DNA from: Paenibacillus sp. CF384
GTDB lineage: Bacteria; Bacillota; Bacilli; Paenibacillales; Paenibacillaceae
NCBI RefSeq assembly: GCF_900106745.1
Contig: NZ_FNNV01000021.1
Span: 1 to 64,000 of the forward strand
Reading direction: 5' to 3'
DNA: 64,000 nucleotides
Each line of letters starts with the position of its first letter. Position 1 is the stretch's first letter. Positions 1-7,395 of the stretch are shown in pieces. Made by a program: the position numbers and the translations under genes. A model generated the notes under the pieces. That model was given only the letters and a program-made list of their open reading frames with translations, did not search any database and had not been told where the DNA came from.

Positions 1-48
1 AGGAGGCTTAACGCCCTTCGACCTCCACAAACCAACCCTAAAACCAAA

Positions 49-86
49 GAGAAACCCAACGTTTGAAAAAAAACGTTGGGTTTCTC
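49..86. terminator. Perfect 16-bp hairpin upstream of mutS
   Basis: Arms 49-64 and 71-86 are exact inverted complements around a 6-base loop (65-70). The right arm ends in TTTCTC with no long T-run, while the other strand has a similar tail, so it may act in both directions. Bases 3-11 read GAG GCT TAA, which could be the last codons of an upstream gene, but too little is present to identify it. Confidence 0.6.
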
Positions 87-95
87 GACATTCTG

Positions 96-118
96 GCGCT
101 CCATTCGGAGCGCTTTTT
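96..118 (+). terminator. Rho-independent terminator before mutS
   Basis: Stem GCGCTCC (96-102) pairs with GGAGCGC (107-113) around the loop ATTC and is followed at once by T5 (114-118). It lies about 10 bases after the hairpin at 49-86, so the region upstream of mutS is closed by two hairpins in series. It would insulate mutS from an upstream gene. Confidence 0.75.
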
Positions 119-122
119 CTGT

Positions 123-128
123 TATAAT
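123..128 (+). promoter_or_regulatory. -10-like element for mutS
   Basis: TATAAT is seen at 123-128, directly after the terminator T-run and 58 bases before the mutS start. No good -35 hexamer lies 17 bases upstream, so this is only a candidate core promoter. Confidence 0.35.
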
Positions 129-185
129 GAAGGTCTGTTTGTTCATAGCACGCAAATCTACGTAAATTCATATAGGAGGGGCCGC

Positions 186-2921
186 ATGACTGCATATACC
201 CCGATGATTCAGCAATATTTGGGCATAAAGGAAGGCGCGAAGGACGCGATATTGTTTTTCCGTCTGGGCGATTTTTATGAAATGTTCTTTGACGATGCAA
301 TCAACGCGTCCAGGGAACTGGAGATTACACTTACCGGCCGCGAAGGCGGCGGCGATAAGAAAATTCCGATGTGCGGCGTACCTTATCATTCCGCAGAGGG
401 ATACATAGCTCGCTTAATTGAGAAAGGCTTTAAAGTTGCGATCTGTGAGCAGGTTGAAGATCCATCCGCTGCCAAAGGAGTCGTGCGCCGTGAGATTATC
501 CGCGTCGTAACGCCGGGTACCGTCATGGAATCGAAGTCGCTCGCGGATAAAGCGAACAATTTCATCGTAGCGGTAGCGGAGCATGGCGGCGCGTTTGGTG
601 TTGCCGCATGCGATTTGACGACAGGCGAACTCTATGTCACGTCGATCTCCGCTGCGCAAGAAGCGCTGACGGATGAAGTGAACGTGTATCATCCTTCTGA
701 GATCGTCGGTGACGCGGGAGCGATGGACCAGCTTCGCTCGGCAGCTGCCGGTTGGAATCGGCAGGTTCTCTTCACGGAGAGAACGCCGATGGATCCCCAG
801 CGGCTAGCGCAGCAATTCAGTCAATTGACGCTGGATGCTCTGGCCCCTGCCAGACATCGCGCAGTCAGCTTGCTCACCGGTTACCTCGACGAGACGCAGA
901 AGCGCTCACTTGGCCATGTTAGACGTATTTCGGTCTATGAGCCGAATCAATATATGATTCTTGATCCGTTTACGAGACGCAATCTGGAGCTGGTCGAAAC
1001 GGTACGCGACCGCAATAAGAAAGGCTCGCTTCTATGGCTTCTGGATCGTACGCGCACCTCGATGGGTGCTAGGCTGCTGAGAAGATGGATCGATAAACCG
1101 CTTCTGTCGAAGCCCGCGATTGATGAGCGGCTAGAAGCGGTGGACAAGCTGTATGGCAATTTTATATTGCGAGATGAGCTGCGCCGTGAATTGAATGAAA
1201 TCTATGACTTGGAGCGGCTTGTCGGACGGGTAGCGTACGGAAGCGCCAACGGTCGCGATCTTCATGCATTGAAGTCCTCCCTGCAGCATGTGCCTGCCAT
1301 CGCAGCGCTTTGCGCGGAGTCTGACTCCGAGACGCTGCGCAAGCTGGTGAAGGACGTCGATCACTGCGCTGATCTCGCCGAGATGATTGAAACGGTCATC
1401 GTGGAAGATCCGCCTATTTCCGTACGTGAAGGCGGGTTAATCCGGGCTGGCTATGACAGCTACTTGGACGAGCTTCGCGAAGCGAGCGTGAACGGCAAAA
1501 AATGGCTTGCAGAGCTGGAACGCAGAGAGCGTGAGGCGACTGGAATTAAGTCACTGAAGATCGGCTACAACAAAGTGTTCGGCTATTACCTTGAAGTGTC
1601 CAAAGCGAACATTGGCAGTCTTCCCGAAGGCCGTTATGAACGCAAACAGACGCTAACGAACGCGGAGCGCTACGTAACACCGGAACTGAAGGAGAAAGAA
1701 ACGCTGATCCTCGAAGCTGAAGATAAAATGATCGACCTGGAGTATGCCAAATTTGTGGAGCTCCGCGATCATCTGAGCGCTCATTTGCACCGTCTTCAGA
1801 AGCTTGCCGAAGTGCTGGCGTCCCTGGATGTGTTTCAATCCTTGGCTACCGTCAGCGGCGAGCAGCGTTATGTGAAGCCGAATGTGACGGAAGGGTATGA
1901 TTTTGTCGTGCAGGAAGGTCGTCATCCCGTTGTCGAGGCGGTCATGGATGCGGCGTTTATCGCTAATGATACATCCCTTGCGGATGGTGCCGATAAAGCC
2001 TCCATGCTGCTCATTACCGGACCGAATATGGCGGGAAAGAGCACCTATATGCGCCAGGTTGCCCTGGTCAGCATCATGGCCCAGATCGGCTGCTTCGTGC
2101 CTGCGAAGTTCGCTGAGGTTCCGCTCATTGACCGCATCTTCACGCGCATTGGAGCAGCAGATGACCTAATCGGCGGCCAAAGTACGTTTATGGTAGAGAT
2201 GAAGGATATCCAGATCATGACGGAGAAAGCAACGGCTCAGAGTTTAGTCATTATCGATGAACTGGGACGTGGAACTTCAACAGGCGAAGGTATGGCGATT
2301 GCACAGGCGGTTATTGAGTTTGTTCATCATGAAGTCGGCTGTAAAGCGCTGGTATCGACGCATTTCCATGAATTGGCTCATCTTGGAGATTCACTTCCGC
2401 GTTTAGCAAATGCTTGCATGGCCGTTCAGGAAACCGGCGACAATGTGACATTCCTGCGCAAGCTGGTTCCCGGAGCGGCAGGCAGCAGCTATGGAATTTA
2501 CTGCGCGCAGTTGGCCGGATTGCCCGGCAGCATTATCGAACGTGCGTATTCGCTGCTCGAACTGCACACGGATCAGGAAAATCTAGCTGCTGCTGCCGCT
2601 GCGGTTAAGCTTCCTTATGTCGCAGAGGCTGCTGCAGCCTATGCACCACCATCGGAAGAGGCAGAAGTGGTTCCAACAGCAGTGGAATTGCCACGCATCG
2701 TTGAACCGGTTCCTGTTGCCGAATCTGCACCAACGGTTGGAGTCGTGCAACTCTCCATATTTGAAGAAGCCGCTCCAAGCACTGGCAAGCCGCGTAAGGG
2801 GAACACCCGCGCAGAGCAGCTGGCAGAGCAGCTTCGTAAGCTGGACCTGTTTAATTTGACGCCGATGCAAGCGATGCAATGGCTGAATGATATGAAGCTC
2901 AAGCTAAACGACGAGCAATGA
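186..2921 (+). CDS. mutS: DNA mismatch repair protein MutS
   Basis: Recognises mismatches and small loops in new DNA and recruits MutL. The start at 186 (MTAYTPMIQQ) is chosen because AGGAGGGG lies at 174-181; an upstream in-frame start at 63 would run through the terminator. The product is 911 residues. The mismatch-wedge Phe-x-Glu motif (FYE) lies in the N-terminal domain, the Walker A GPNMAGKS at 612-619, and the Walker B DELGRGTSTGEG and STHFHEL follow. After the ATPase there is an Ala/Pro/Glu-rich linker with a QLSIF motif at 855-859, which matches the beta-clamp binding motif of Bacillus MutS. The protein is somewhat longer than the roughly 860 residues usual for the family because of this linker. 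First gene of the mutS-mutL-miaA-hfq cluster. Confidence 0.98.
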   Translation: MTAYTPMIQQYLGIKEGAKDAILFFRLGDFYEMFFDDAINASRELEITLTGREGGGDKKIPMCGVPYHSAEGYIARLIEKGFKVAICEQVEDPSAAKGVVRREIIRVVTPGTVMESKSLADKANNFIVAVAEHGGAFGVAACDLTTGELYVTSISAAQEALTDEVNVYHPSEIVGDAGAMDQLRSAAAGWNRQVLFTERTPMDPQRLAQQFSQLTLDALAPARHRAVSLLTGYLDETQKRSLGHVRRISVYEPNQYMILDPFTRRNLELVETVRDRNKKGSLLWLLDRTRTSMGARLLRRWIDKPLLSKPAIDERLEAVDKLYGNFILRDELRRELNEIYDLERLVGRVAYGSANGRDLHALKSSLQHVPAIAALCAESDSETLRKLVKDVDHCADLAEMIETVIVEDPPISVREGGLIRAGYDSYLDELREASVNGKKWLAELERREREATGIKSLKIGYNKVFGYYLEVSKANIGSLPEGRYERKQTLTNAERYVTPELKEKETLILEAEDKMIDLEYAKFVELRDHLSAHLHRLQKLAEVLASLDVFQSLATVSGEQRYVKPNVTEGYDFVVQEGRHPVVEAVMDAAFIANDTSLADGADKASMLLITGPNMAGKSTYMRQVALVSIMAQIGCFVPAKFAEVPLIDRIFTRIGAADDLIGGQSTFMVEMKDIQIMTEKATAQSLVIIDELGRGTSTGEGMAIAQAVIEFVHHEVGCKALVSTHFHELAHLGDSLPRLANACMAVQETGDNVTFLRKLVPGAAGSSYGIYCAQLAGLPGSIIERAYSLLELHTDQENLAAAAAAVKLPYVAEAAAAYAPPSEEAEVVPTAVELPRIVEPVPVAESAPTVGVVQLSIFEEAAPSTGKPRKGNTRAEQLAEQLRKLDLFNLTPMQAMQWLNDMKLKLNDEQ

Positions 2922-2945
2922 TAGCTCAGGAGGTGTATGGTCGAG

Positions 2946-5159
2946 ATGAGCAAAATCCGTATCCTGGACGAGCAATTAGCCAACCAAATCGCCGCAGGCG
3001 AAGTGGTGGAGCGGCCATCGTCCGTTGTGAAGGAACTCGTGGAGAATGCGGTTGACGCAGGCAGCACTGCCATCGATATCGTAATTGAAGAAGGTGGACT
3101 AACCCTTGTGCGTGTGACAGATAACGGTTCCGGCATTGAGGGCGATGATATAGAGACGGCGTTCTACAGGCACGCAACGAGTAAAATTTCTTCCAGCAAA
3201 GATTTGTTTCGTATCGCAAGCCTGGGCTTCCGGGGCGAAGCCCTTCCGAGTATTGCCGCAGTAGCCCGCGTTGAATGCGTGTCGTCACCGGAGAAAACCG
3301 GACTTGGCCGCCGTCTAGTTATTGAAGGCGGCAGCATTACTGCGAATGAAGAAGCGAATGCGCCGCAAGGAACGGATATTAGCGTGCGCGAGCTGTTTTA
3401 TAATACGCCCGCCAGGCTTAAGTATATGAAGACGATCCAAACGGAGATCGGTCATATTGCGGATTACGTCAACCGGCTTGCTCTGGCACATCCCGGGATT
3501 GCTTTTACATTAAAGCATAACGGAGGTCTGCTGCTTCGGACATTAGGGGGCGGCGATCGTTTGCAAGCTTTTGCCGCGATTTATGGTACGGCGACGGCTA
3601 AGGCGATGCTGCCGGTTTCCGGCGAACATCCGGATTATGAACTGCAAGGCTATATTTCGAAACCCGAGCAGACAAGATCGAACCGCAACGGGATTACGAT
3701 CGTCGTGAATGGCAGGTATATCAAGAGCTTCGTCATTAATCAGGCGATTATGCAAGCCTATCACACGCTGCTTCCGATTAACCGATTCCCTATGGTCGTG
3801 CTCGAGCTCGGCATGCATCCGAGCTTGCTGGATGTCAACGTTCACCCTTCCAAAATGGAAGTGCGATTCAGCAAAGAAGCCGAATTGCGCGAGTTTATTG
3901 AGGAAGCCGTCAAACGCGCACTCGGCAAGCAGCGGCATATTCCAGGCCCGGCTGCGACTACGGAACGCTCAAAGCCGTTATTTGTCCAGGATCGTATCTC
4001 CTTCCATCAACCGGATGATGCGTTCCCGAAGGCCGCGCCGTCAGCAGCGCCTCTAACTGCCACGTCAAGCGGTCAGTCGGTCTCCGCAGCAGAAATTGCG
4101 GCTGCTCTAGACATTGCCGAAGAAGCGATTGCGAGCAGCAATTCGAGTGATCCCACAAGCGCAGCGCCACAACAGCCGCAAGCGCGGCAGTCATATCAGA
4201 CTGCGGCCTTGTCGGATAAGGTGCAGCCGAATAACAGCTCTCGCACTCAAGAGAGCCGCAGTTATACCCCGGATTGGCAAGCGGGAGTCAATCGAACTGT
4301 CATTCCCAAGGATGCGACCGAGCGACTTTACGCGCCGCCAAGCACGCAGGGGGCGATTGCGCGAGAATCCGAGCTGGACTACGCGCCGAACAGCGTAGGA
4401 AGCCAAGCACCAGAGCAAAGCAACGCATCTGCTTTATCAGCCGCTGCCGCCAAGGCACCTGAGTCTGACTCTGCGCCGGACAGCGCGGCAAGCGACTTCA
4501 CCAGTGCGCGTGCCGTCGCATCAAGCTATGCGGCTGAATCGCAACAGCCAGTACGTGATCCAGCTACGCCTTCGTTCCCTGAGCTGTACTGGATCGGCCA
4601 GCTTCACGGCACGTATATCATTGCGCAGAACGAAGAAGGGCTCTTCTTGATAGACCAGCATGCGGCGCATGAACGGATCAATTACGAGTATTTCTTTGAG
4701 AAATTCAGCAGGCCGGAGCAGGCCAGTCAACAGCTGCTCGTGCCGCTGACCATGGAATTTACGCAAGCGGAAGCTGCTGCCTTGAAAGGCAAGCTGCACT
4801 ACATGCAAGAAGCCGGTGTGGAGCTCGAACCGTTCGGGTCGCATACATTTCTAGTTCGCTCCTATCCGGAGTGGCTGCCGGAAGGCGATGAGCACAATGT
4901 TATCGAAGAAATGGCAGAGTGGCTCATCAGTGAACGCGGATCCATCGATATTGGCAAGATGCGTGAGAAATCTGCCATCATGTGTTCCTGCAAAGCATCG
5001 ATTAAAGCAAATGATAGATTGACGCGCGAGGAAGGCGAGGGGCTGCTGCGAAGACTTGGGGCATGCATCCAGCCTTACACCTGTCCGCATGGCCGGCCGA
5101 TTGTCGTTCATATGACCACTTATCAGCTGGAGAAGATGTTTAAGCGGGTGATGTCATGA
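2946..5159 (+). CDS. mutL: DNA mismatch repair protein MutL
   Basis: GHKL ATPase and nicking endonuclease that acts after MutS. The start at 2946 (MSKIRILDEQ) fits the usual family N-terminus; an in-frame ATG at 2937 lies only three bases after AGGAGG (2928-2933) and adds three residues. N-terminal motifs ENAVDAG, DNGSGI and GFRGEALPSI form the ATP site. Residues about 335-545 are a long Ala/Ser/Pro/Gln-rich linker. The C-terminal domain has the metal-binding endonuclease motif DQHAAHERI (from about residue 570), QQLLVPL resembling the clamp-binding motif, and CSCKASIKA and CPHGRP zinc-site motifs. It is therefore an endonuclease-type MutL as in Bacillus, not the E. coli type. The stop overlaps the next start by ATGA. 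Confidence 0.97.
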   Translation: MSKIRILDEQLANQIAAGEVVERPSSVVKELVENAVDAGSTAIDIVIEEGGLTLVRVTDNGSGIEGDDIETAFYRHATSKISSSKDLFRIASLGFRGEALPSIAAVARVECVSSPEKTGLGRRLVIEGGSITANEEANAPQGTDISVRELFYNTPARLKYMKTIQTEIGHIADYVNRLALAHPGIAFTLKHNGGLLLRTLGGGDRLQAFAAIYGTATAKAMLPVSGEHPDYELQGYISKPEQTRSNRNGITIVVNGRYIKSFVINQAIMQAYHTLLPINRFPMVVLELGMHPSLLDVNVHPSKMEVRFSKEAELREFIEEAVKRALGKQRHIPGPAATTERSKPLFVQDRISFHQPDDAFPKAAPSAAPLTATSSGQSVSAAEIAAALDIAEEAIASSNSSDPTSAAPQQPQARQSYQTAALSDKVQPNNSSRTQESRSYTPDWQAGVNRTVIPKDATERLYAPPSTQGAIARESELDYAPNSVGSQAPEQSNASALSAAAAKAPESDSAPDSAASDFTSARAVASSYAAESQQPVRDPATPSFPELYWIGQLHGTYIIAQNEEGLFLIDQHAAHERINYEYFFEKFSRPEQASQQLLVPLTMEFTQAEAAALKGKLHYMQEAGVELEPFGSHTFLVRSYPEWLPEGDEHNVIEEMAEWLISERGSIDIGKMREKSAIMCSCKASIKANDRLTREEGEGLLRRLGACIQPYTCPHGRPIVVHMTTYQLEKMFKRVMS

Positions 5160-5926
5160 TCGTAACGACGCCGCATAAGCCTGCAGCCGATCAAGTCGCC
5201 TATGCAGCCGGGTTGGCCGAAGAGCTTGGGGGCCGTTATGTTCCAAGGAAACAAGACTCGCTCAGCCTGCTCAGAACGAAATATAGCGACAATCGCCTGC
5301 TTGTTGCAGACGACCGGGGACTGCGCTATTATGAGGAATCGGAGGAGCCGCTGTATTTTCATCCCAGCATGGCTTACGTACGTGTGAAACGGATGCGCAA
5401 AGGCGAATCCGATCCGCTCATATCGCTAACCGGCTGTCAGCCGGGCGATCATGTCGTTGATTGTACGGCAGGTCTAGGTTCTGATGCACTGGTATTTTCC
5501 TATGCCGTTGGCGAGGAAGGCCGCGTAACAGCTCTTGAAAGCGAACAGATGTTATACACTGTCGTTCGTGAAGGGCTGAAGACTTACGAGACCGAGCACG
5601 CGGACGTGAACGCAGCGCTGCGTCGAATTGAAATGCGCAATACGAACCACATCGAGTATCTGACCGCATTGCCGGATAAGAGCGTGGATATCGTGTACTT
5701 TGACCCGATGTTCCGCAAGCCGATGCATGATTCATCTGCGTTACAGCCCTTGCGAGGACTCGCCAACAACGATGCGCTTCAGGAAGAATCGGTTCGTCAG
5801 GCCACCCGTGTAGCCCGCAAAATGGTTGTCCTCAAGGAGCACCAAGGCAGCGATGAATTTCAGCGTCTGGGCTTCGAGCGGCGGCATATCAATAAAATAG
5901 CTTACGGAGTGATTCTGCCAACATGA
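5156..5926 (+). CDS. RsmJ-like SAM-dependent methyltransferase
   Basis: A class I methyltransferase of 256 residues. The SAM-binding motif I reads DCTAGLGSDALVF and the catalytic region reads YFDPMFRKP. Both match the RsmJ (DUF548) family, which in enterobacteria methylates a guanosine of 16S rRNA. Whether this Firmicute member modifies the same base is not known from sequence; the N-terminal 85 residues are not typical of E. coli RsmJ. Its start overlaps the mutL stop (ATGA) and its own stop overlaps the miaA start in the same way, so it is probably translated together with both. The position next to miaA fits an RNA-modification role. Confidence 0.8.
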   Translation: MIVTTPHKPAADQVAYAAGLAEELGGRYVPRKQDSLSLLRTKYSDNRLLVADDRGLRYYEESEEPLYFHPSMAYVRVKRMRKGESDPLISLTGCQPGDHVVDCTAGLGSDALVFSYAVGEEGRVTALESEQMLYTVVREGLKTYETEHADVNAALRRIEMRNTNHIEYLTALPDKSVDIVYFDPMFRKPMHDSSALQPLRGLANNDALQEESVRQATRVARKMVVLKEHQGSDEFQRLGFERRHINKIAYGVILPT

Positions 5927-6936
5927 GCTCAGCGACAACATATACAGAGAGCAACAAGCCGAAACTGCTCGTGCTGATCGGCCCGACAGCAGTCGGTAAA
6001 ACAAGATTAAGCCTGGAGCTCGCCAAAGCTTTCAATGCCGAAATCATTTCCGGGGACTCCATTCAAGTGTATAAAGGAATGGATATCGGCACTGCCAAAA
6101 TCAAACCAGAGGAGCGGGAAGGCATTCCGCATCATTTGATTGATATTTGCGAGCCGACCCATTCCTTCTCGGTCGCGGAATTTCAAGAGCGCTGCGCGGT
6201 GCTTATTCCGGAGATCGAGCGCCGGGGCAAGCTGCCTTTTATCGTAGGCGGTACAGGCCTTTATGTGGAATCAGTAGCCTATGGCTACGATTTTGCCGAA
6301 GTAGGCTCTGATGATGCTTATCGGGAAGAGCAGCGCCTCTATGCGCTTGCGCATGGGGCAGAAGCGCTTCATGAACGGCTTCGCGCCGTCGACCCGGAGG
6401 CAGCCGAGCGACTGCATCCCAACGACCAACGCCGCGTCATTCGCGCGTTAGAAGTGCATCACCTGACTGGTACGACGGTTTCGCAGCAGCTCGAAGGACA
6501 GAAAAAAGTTTCGCCGTTCGAACTCTGTATTATTGGACTCACCATGGATCGTGCGAAGCTGTATGAGCGGATCAACGAGCGAGTGGATGCCATGCTGGAT
6601 GAGGGGCTTGTCGAAGAGGTGAAGAGGCTGCTGGAAGACGGTGTTCCGGCCAACGCGGTCTCGATGCACGGACTTGGCTACAAGGAAATTGTCCTCTATT
6701 TAGAAGGCCATCTCACGCTTGAAGAGGCCGTTGAACTGCTGAAACGCGATACAAGACGTTTTGCCAAAAGACAGCTTTCTTGGTTCCGGCATATGAACGA
6801 TATCCATTGGATTGACACCGATGAAAATTTTCACAAGAATTTGCAAGCAATTTATGGTATAATAGCAGGAAAGTTTAAGATCGATATTGAATATACTTTT
6901 AACCAACCTTTTGACGATGGGGGTAACGCGCAATGA
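5923..6936 (+). CDS. miaA: tRNA dimethylallyltransferase MiaA
   Basis: Transfers a dimethylallyl group to N6 of A37 in tRNAs that read codons starting with U. The 337-residue product has the P-loop GPTAVGKT at 20-27, followed by the [15 protein letters not shown] signature and the GGTGLY motif, all expected of MiaA. Length is close to normal (about 315) with a slightly longer C-terminus. The start overlaps the upstream methyltransferase stop and the stop overlaps the hfq start. The last 80 bases contain a promoter-like element for hfq. Confidence 0.97.
   Translation: MSSATTYTESNKPKLLVLIGPTAVGKTRLSLELAKAFNAEIISGDSIQVYKGMDIGTAKIKPEEREGIPHHLIDICEPTHSFSVAEFQERCAVLIPEIERRGKLPFIVGGTGLYVESVAYGYDFAEVGSDDAYREEQRLYALAHGAEALHERLRAVDPEAAERLHPNDQRRVIRALEVHHLTGTTVSQQLEGQKKVSPFELCIIGLTMDRAKLYERINERVDAMLDEGLVEEVKRLLEDGVPANAVSMHGLGYKEIVLYLEGHLTLEEAVELLKRDTRRFAKRQLSWFRHMNDIHWIDTDENFHKNLQAIYGIIAGKFKIDIEYTFNQPFDDGGNAQ
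6855..6863 (+). promoter_or_regulatory. Extended -10 promoter candidate for hfq inside miaA
   Basis: TGGTATAAT is an exact extended -10 (TGn-TATAAT) about 70 bases before the hfq start. No good -35 is correctly spaced, but extended -10 promoters can work without one. It would allow hfq to be made independently of the mutS operon. Confidence 0.45.
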
Positions 6937-7172
6937 ACAAATCAATCAACATTCAGGATACATTTCTGAATCAACTCCGCAAAGACAGCGTGCCGGTAAC
7001 CGTTTATTTGACGAACGGCTTTCAAATCCGCGGTGTCATCAAAGCATTCGACAACTTCACGATCGTCATTGACAGCGAAGGCCGTCAGCAAATGGTGTAC
7101 AAGCATGCAATCTCGACCTTTACCCCGCAGCGCAATGTTTCGCTCATGCAGGTTCAAGACAACGAAGCGTAA
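6933..7172 (+). CDS. hfq: RNA chaperone Hfq
   Basis: Small Sm-like protein of 79 residues that forms a hexameric ring and binds U-rich and A-rich RNA. The Sm1 region ([21 protein letters not shown]) and the Sm2 motif with YKHAIST, including the conserved Tyr-Lys-His, are intact. Length is normal for Bacillales. The start overlaps the miaA stop (ATGA), so some translation probably depends on miaA, and a possible internal promoter lies in miaA. A terminator follows at 7242. Confidence 0.97.
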   Translation: MNKSINIQDTFLNQLRKDSVPVTVYLTNGFQIRGVIKAFDNFTIVIDSEGRQQMVYKHAISTFTPQRNVSLMQVQDNEA

Positions 7173-7241
7173 CTTCCGGAGCGCATGTTTTGAAACCTTT
7201 TCAGAGCATGTAACGTTTAATTGGATAGCGGCACGACAGAG

Positions 7242-7275
7242 CAACCCTTGCGACGTGCAGGGTTGTTCTTTTTTT
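7242..7275 (+). terminator. Terminator after hfq
   Basis: CAACCCT (7242-7248) pairs with AGGGTTG (7259-7265), followed by TTCTTTTTTT. It closes the mutS-hfq operon. Confidence 0.85.
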
Positions 7276-7395
7276 GATGGGCAGGAGAGCACGTGACAAG
7301 GATGTTTCAAACCGCCTGTTGCCGTTTACACATATAGGGTATAAATAGAGAGAGTGCACAATTAGGTGTGAGAGAACTGGAGGGGACCTGAGCTT

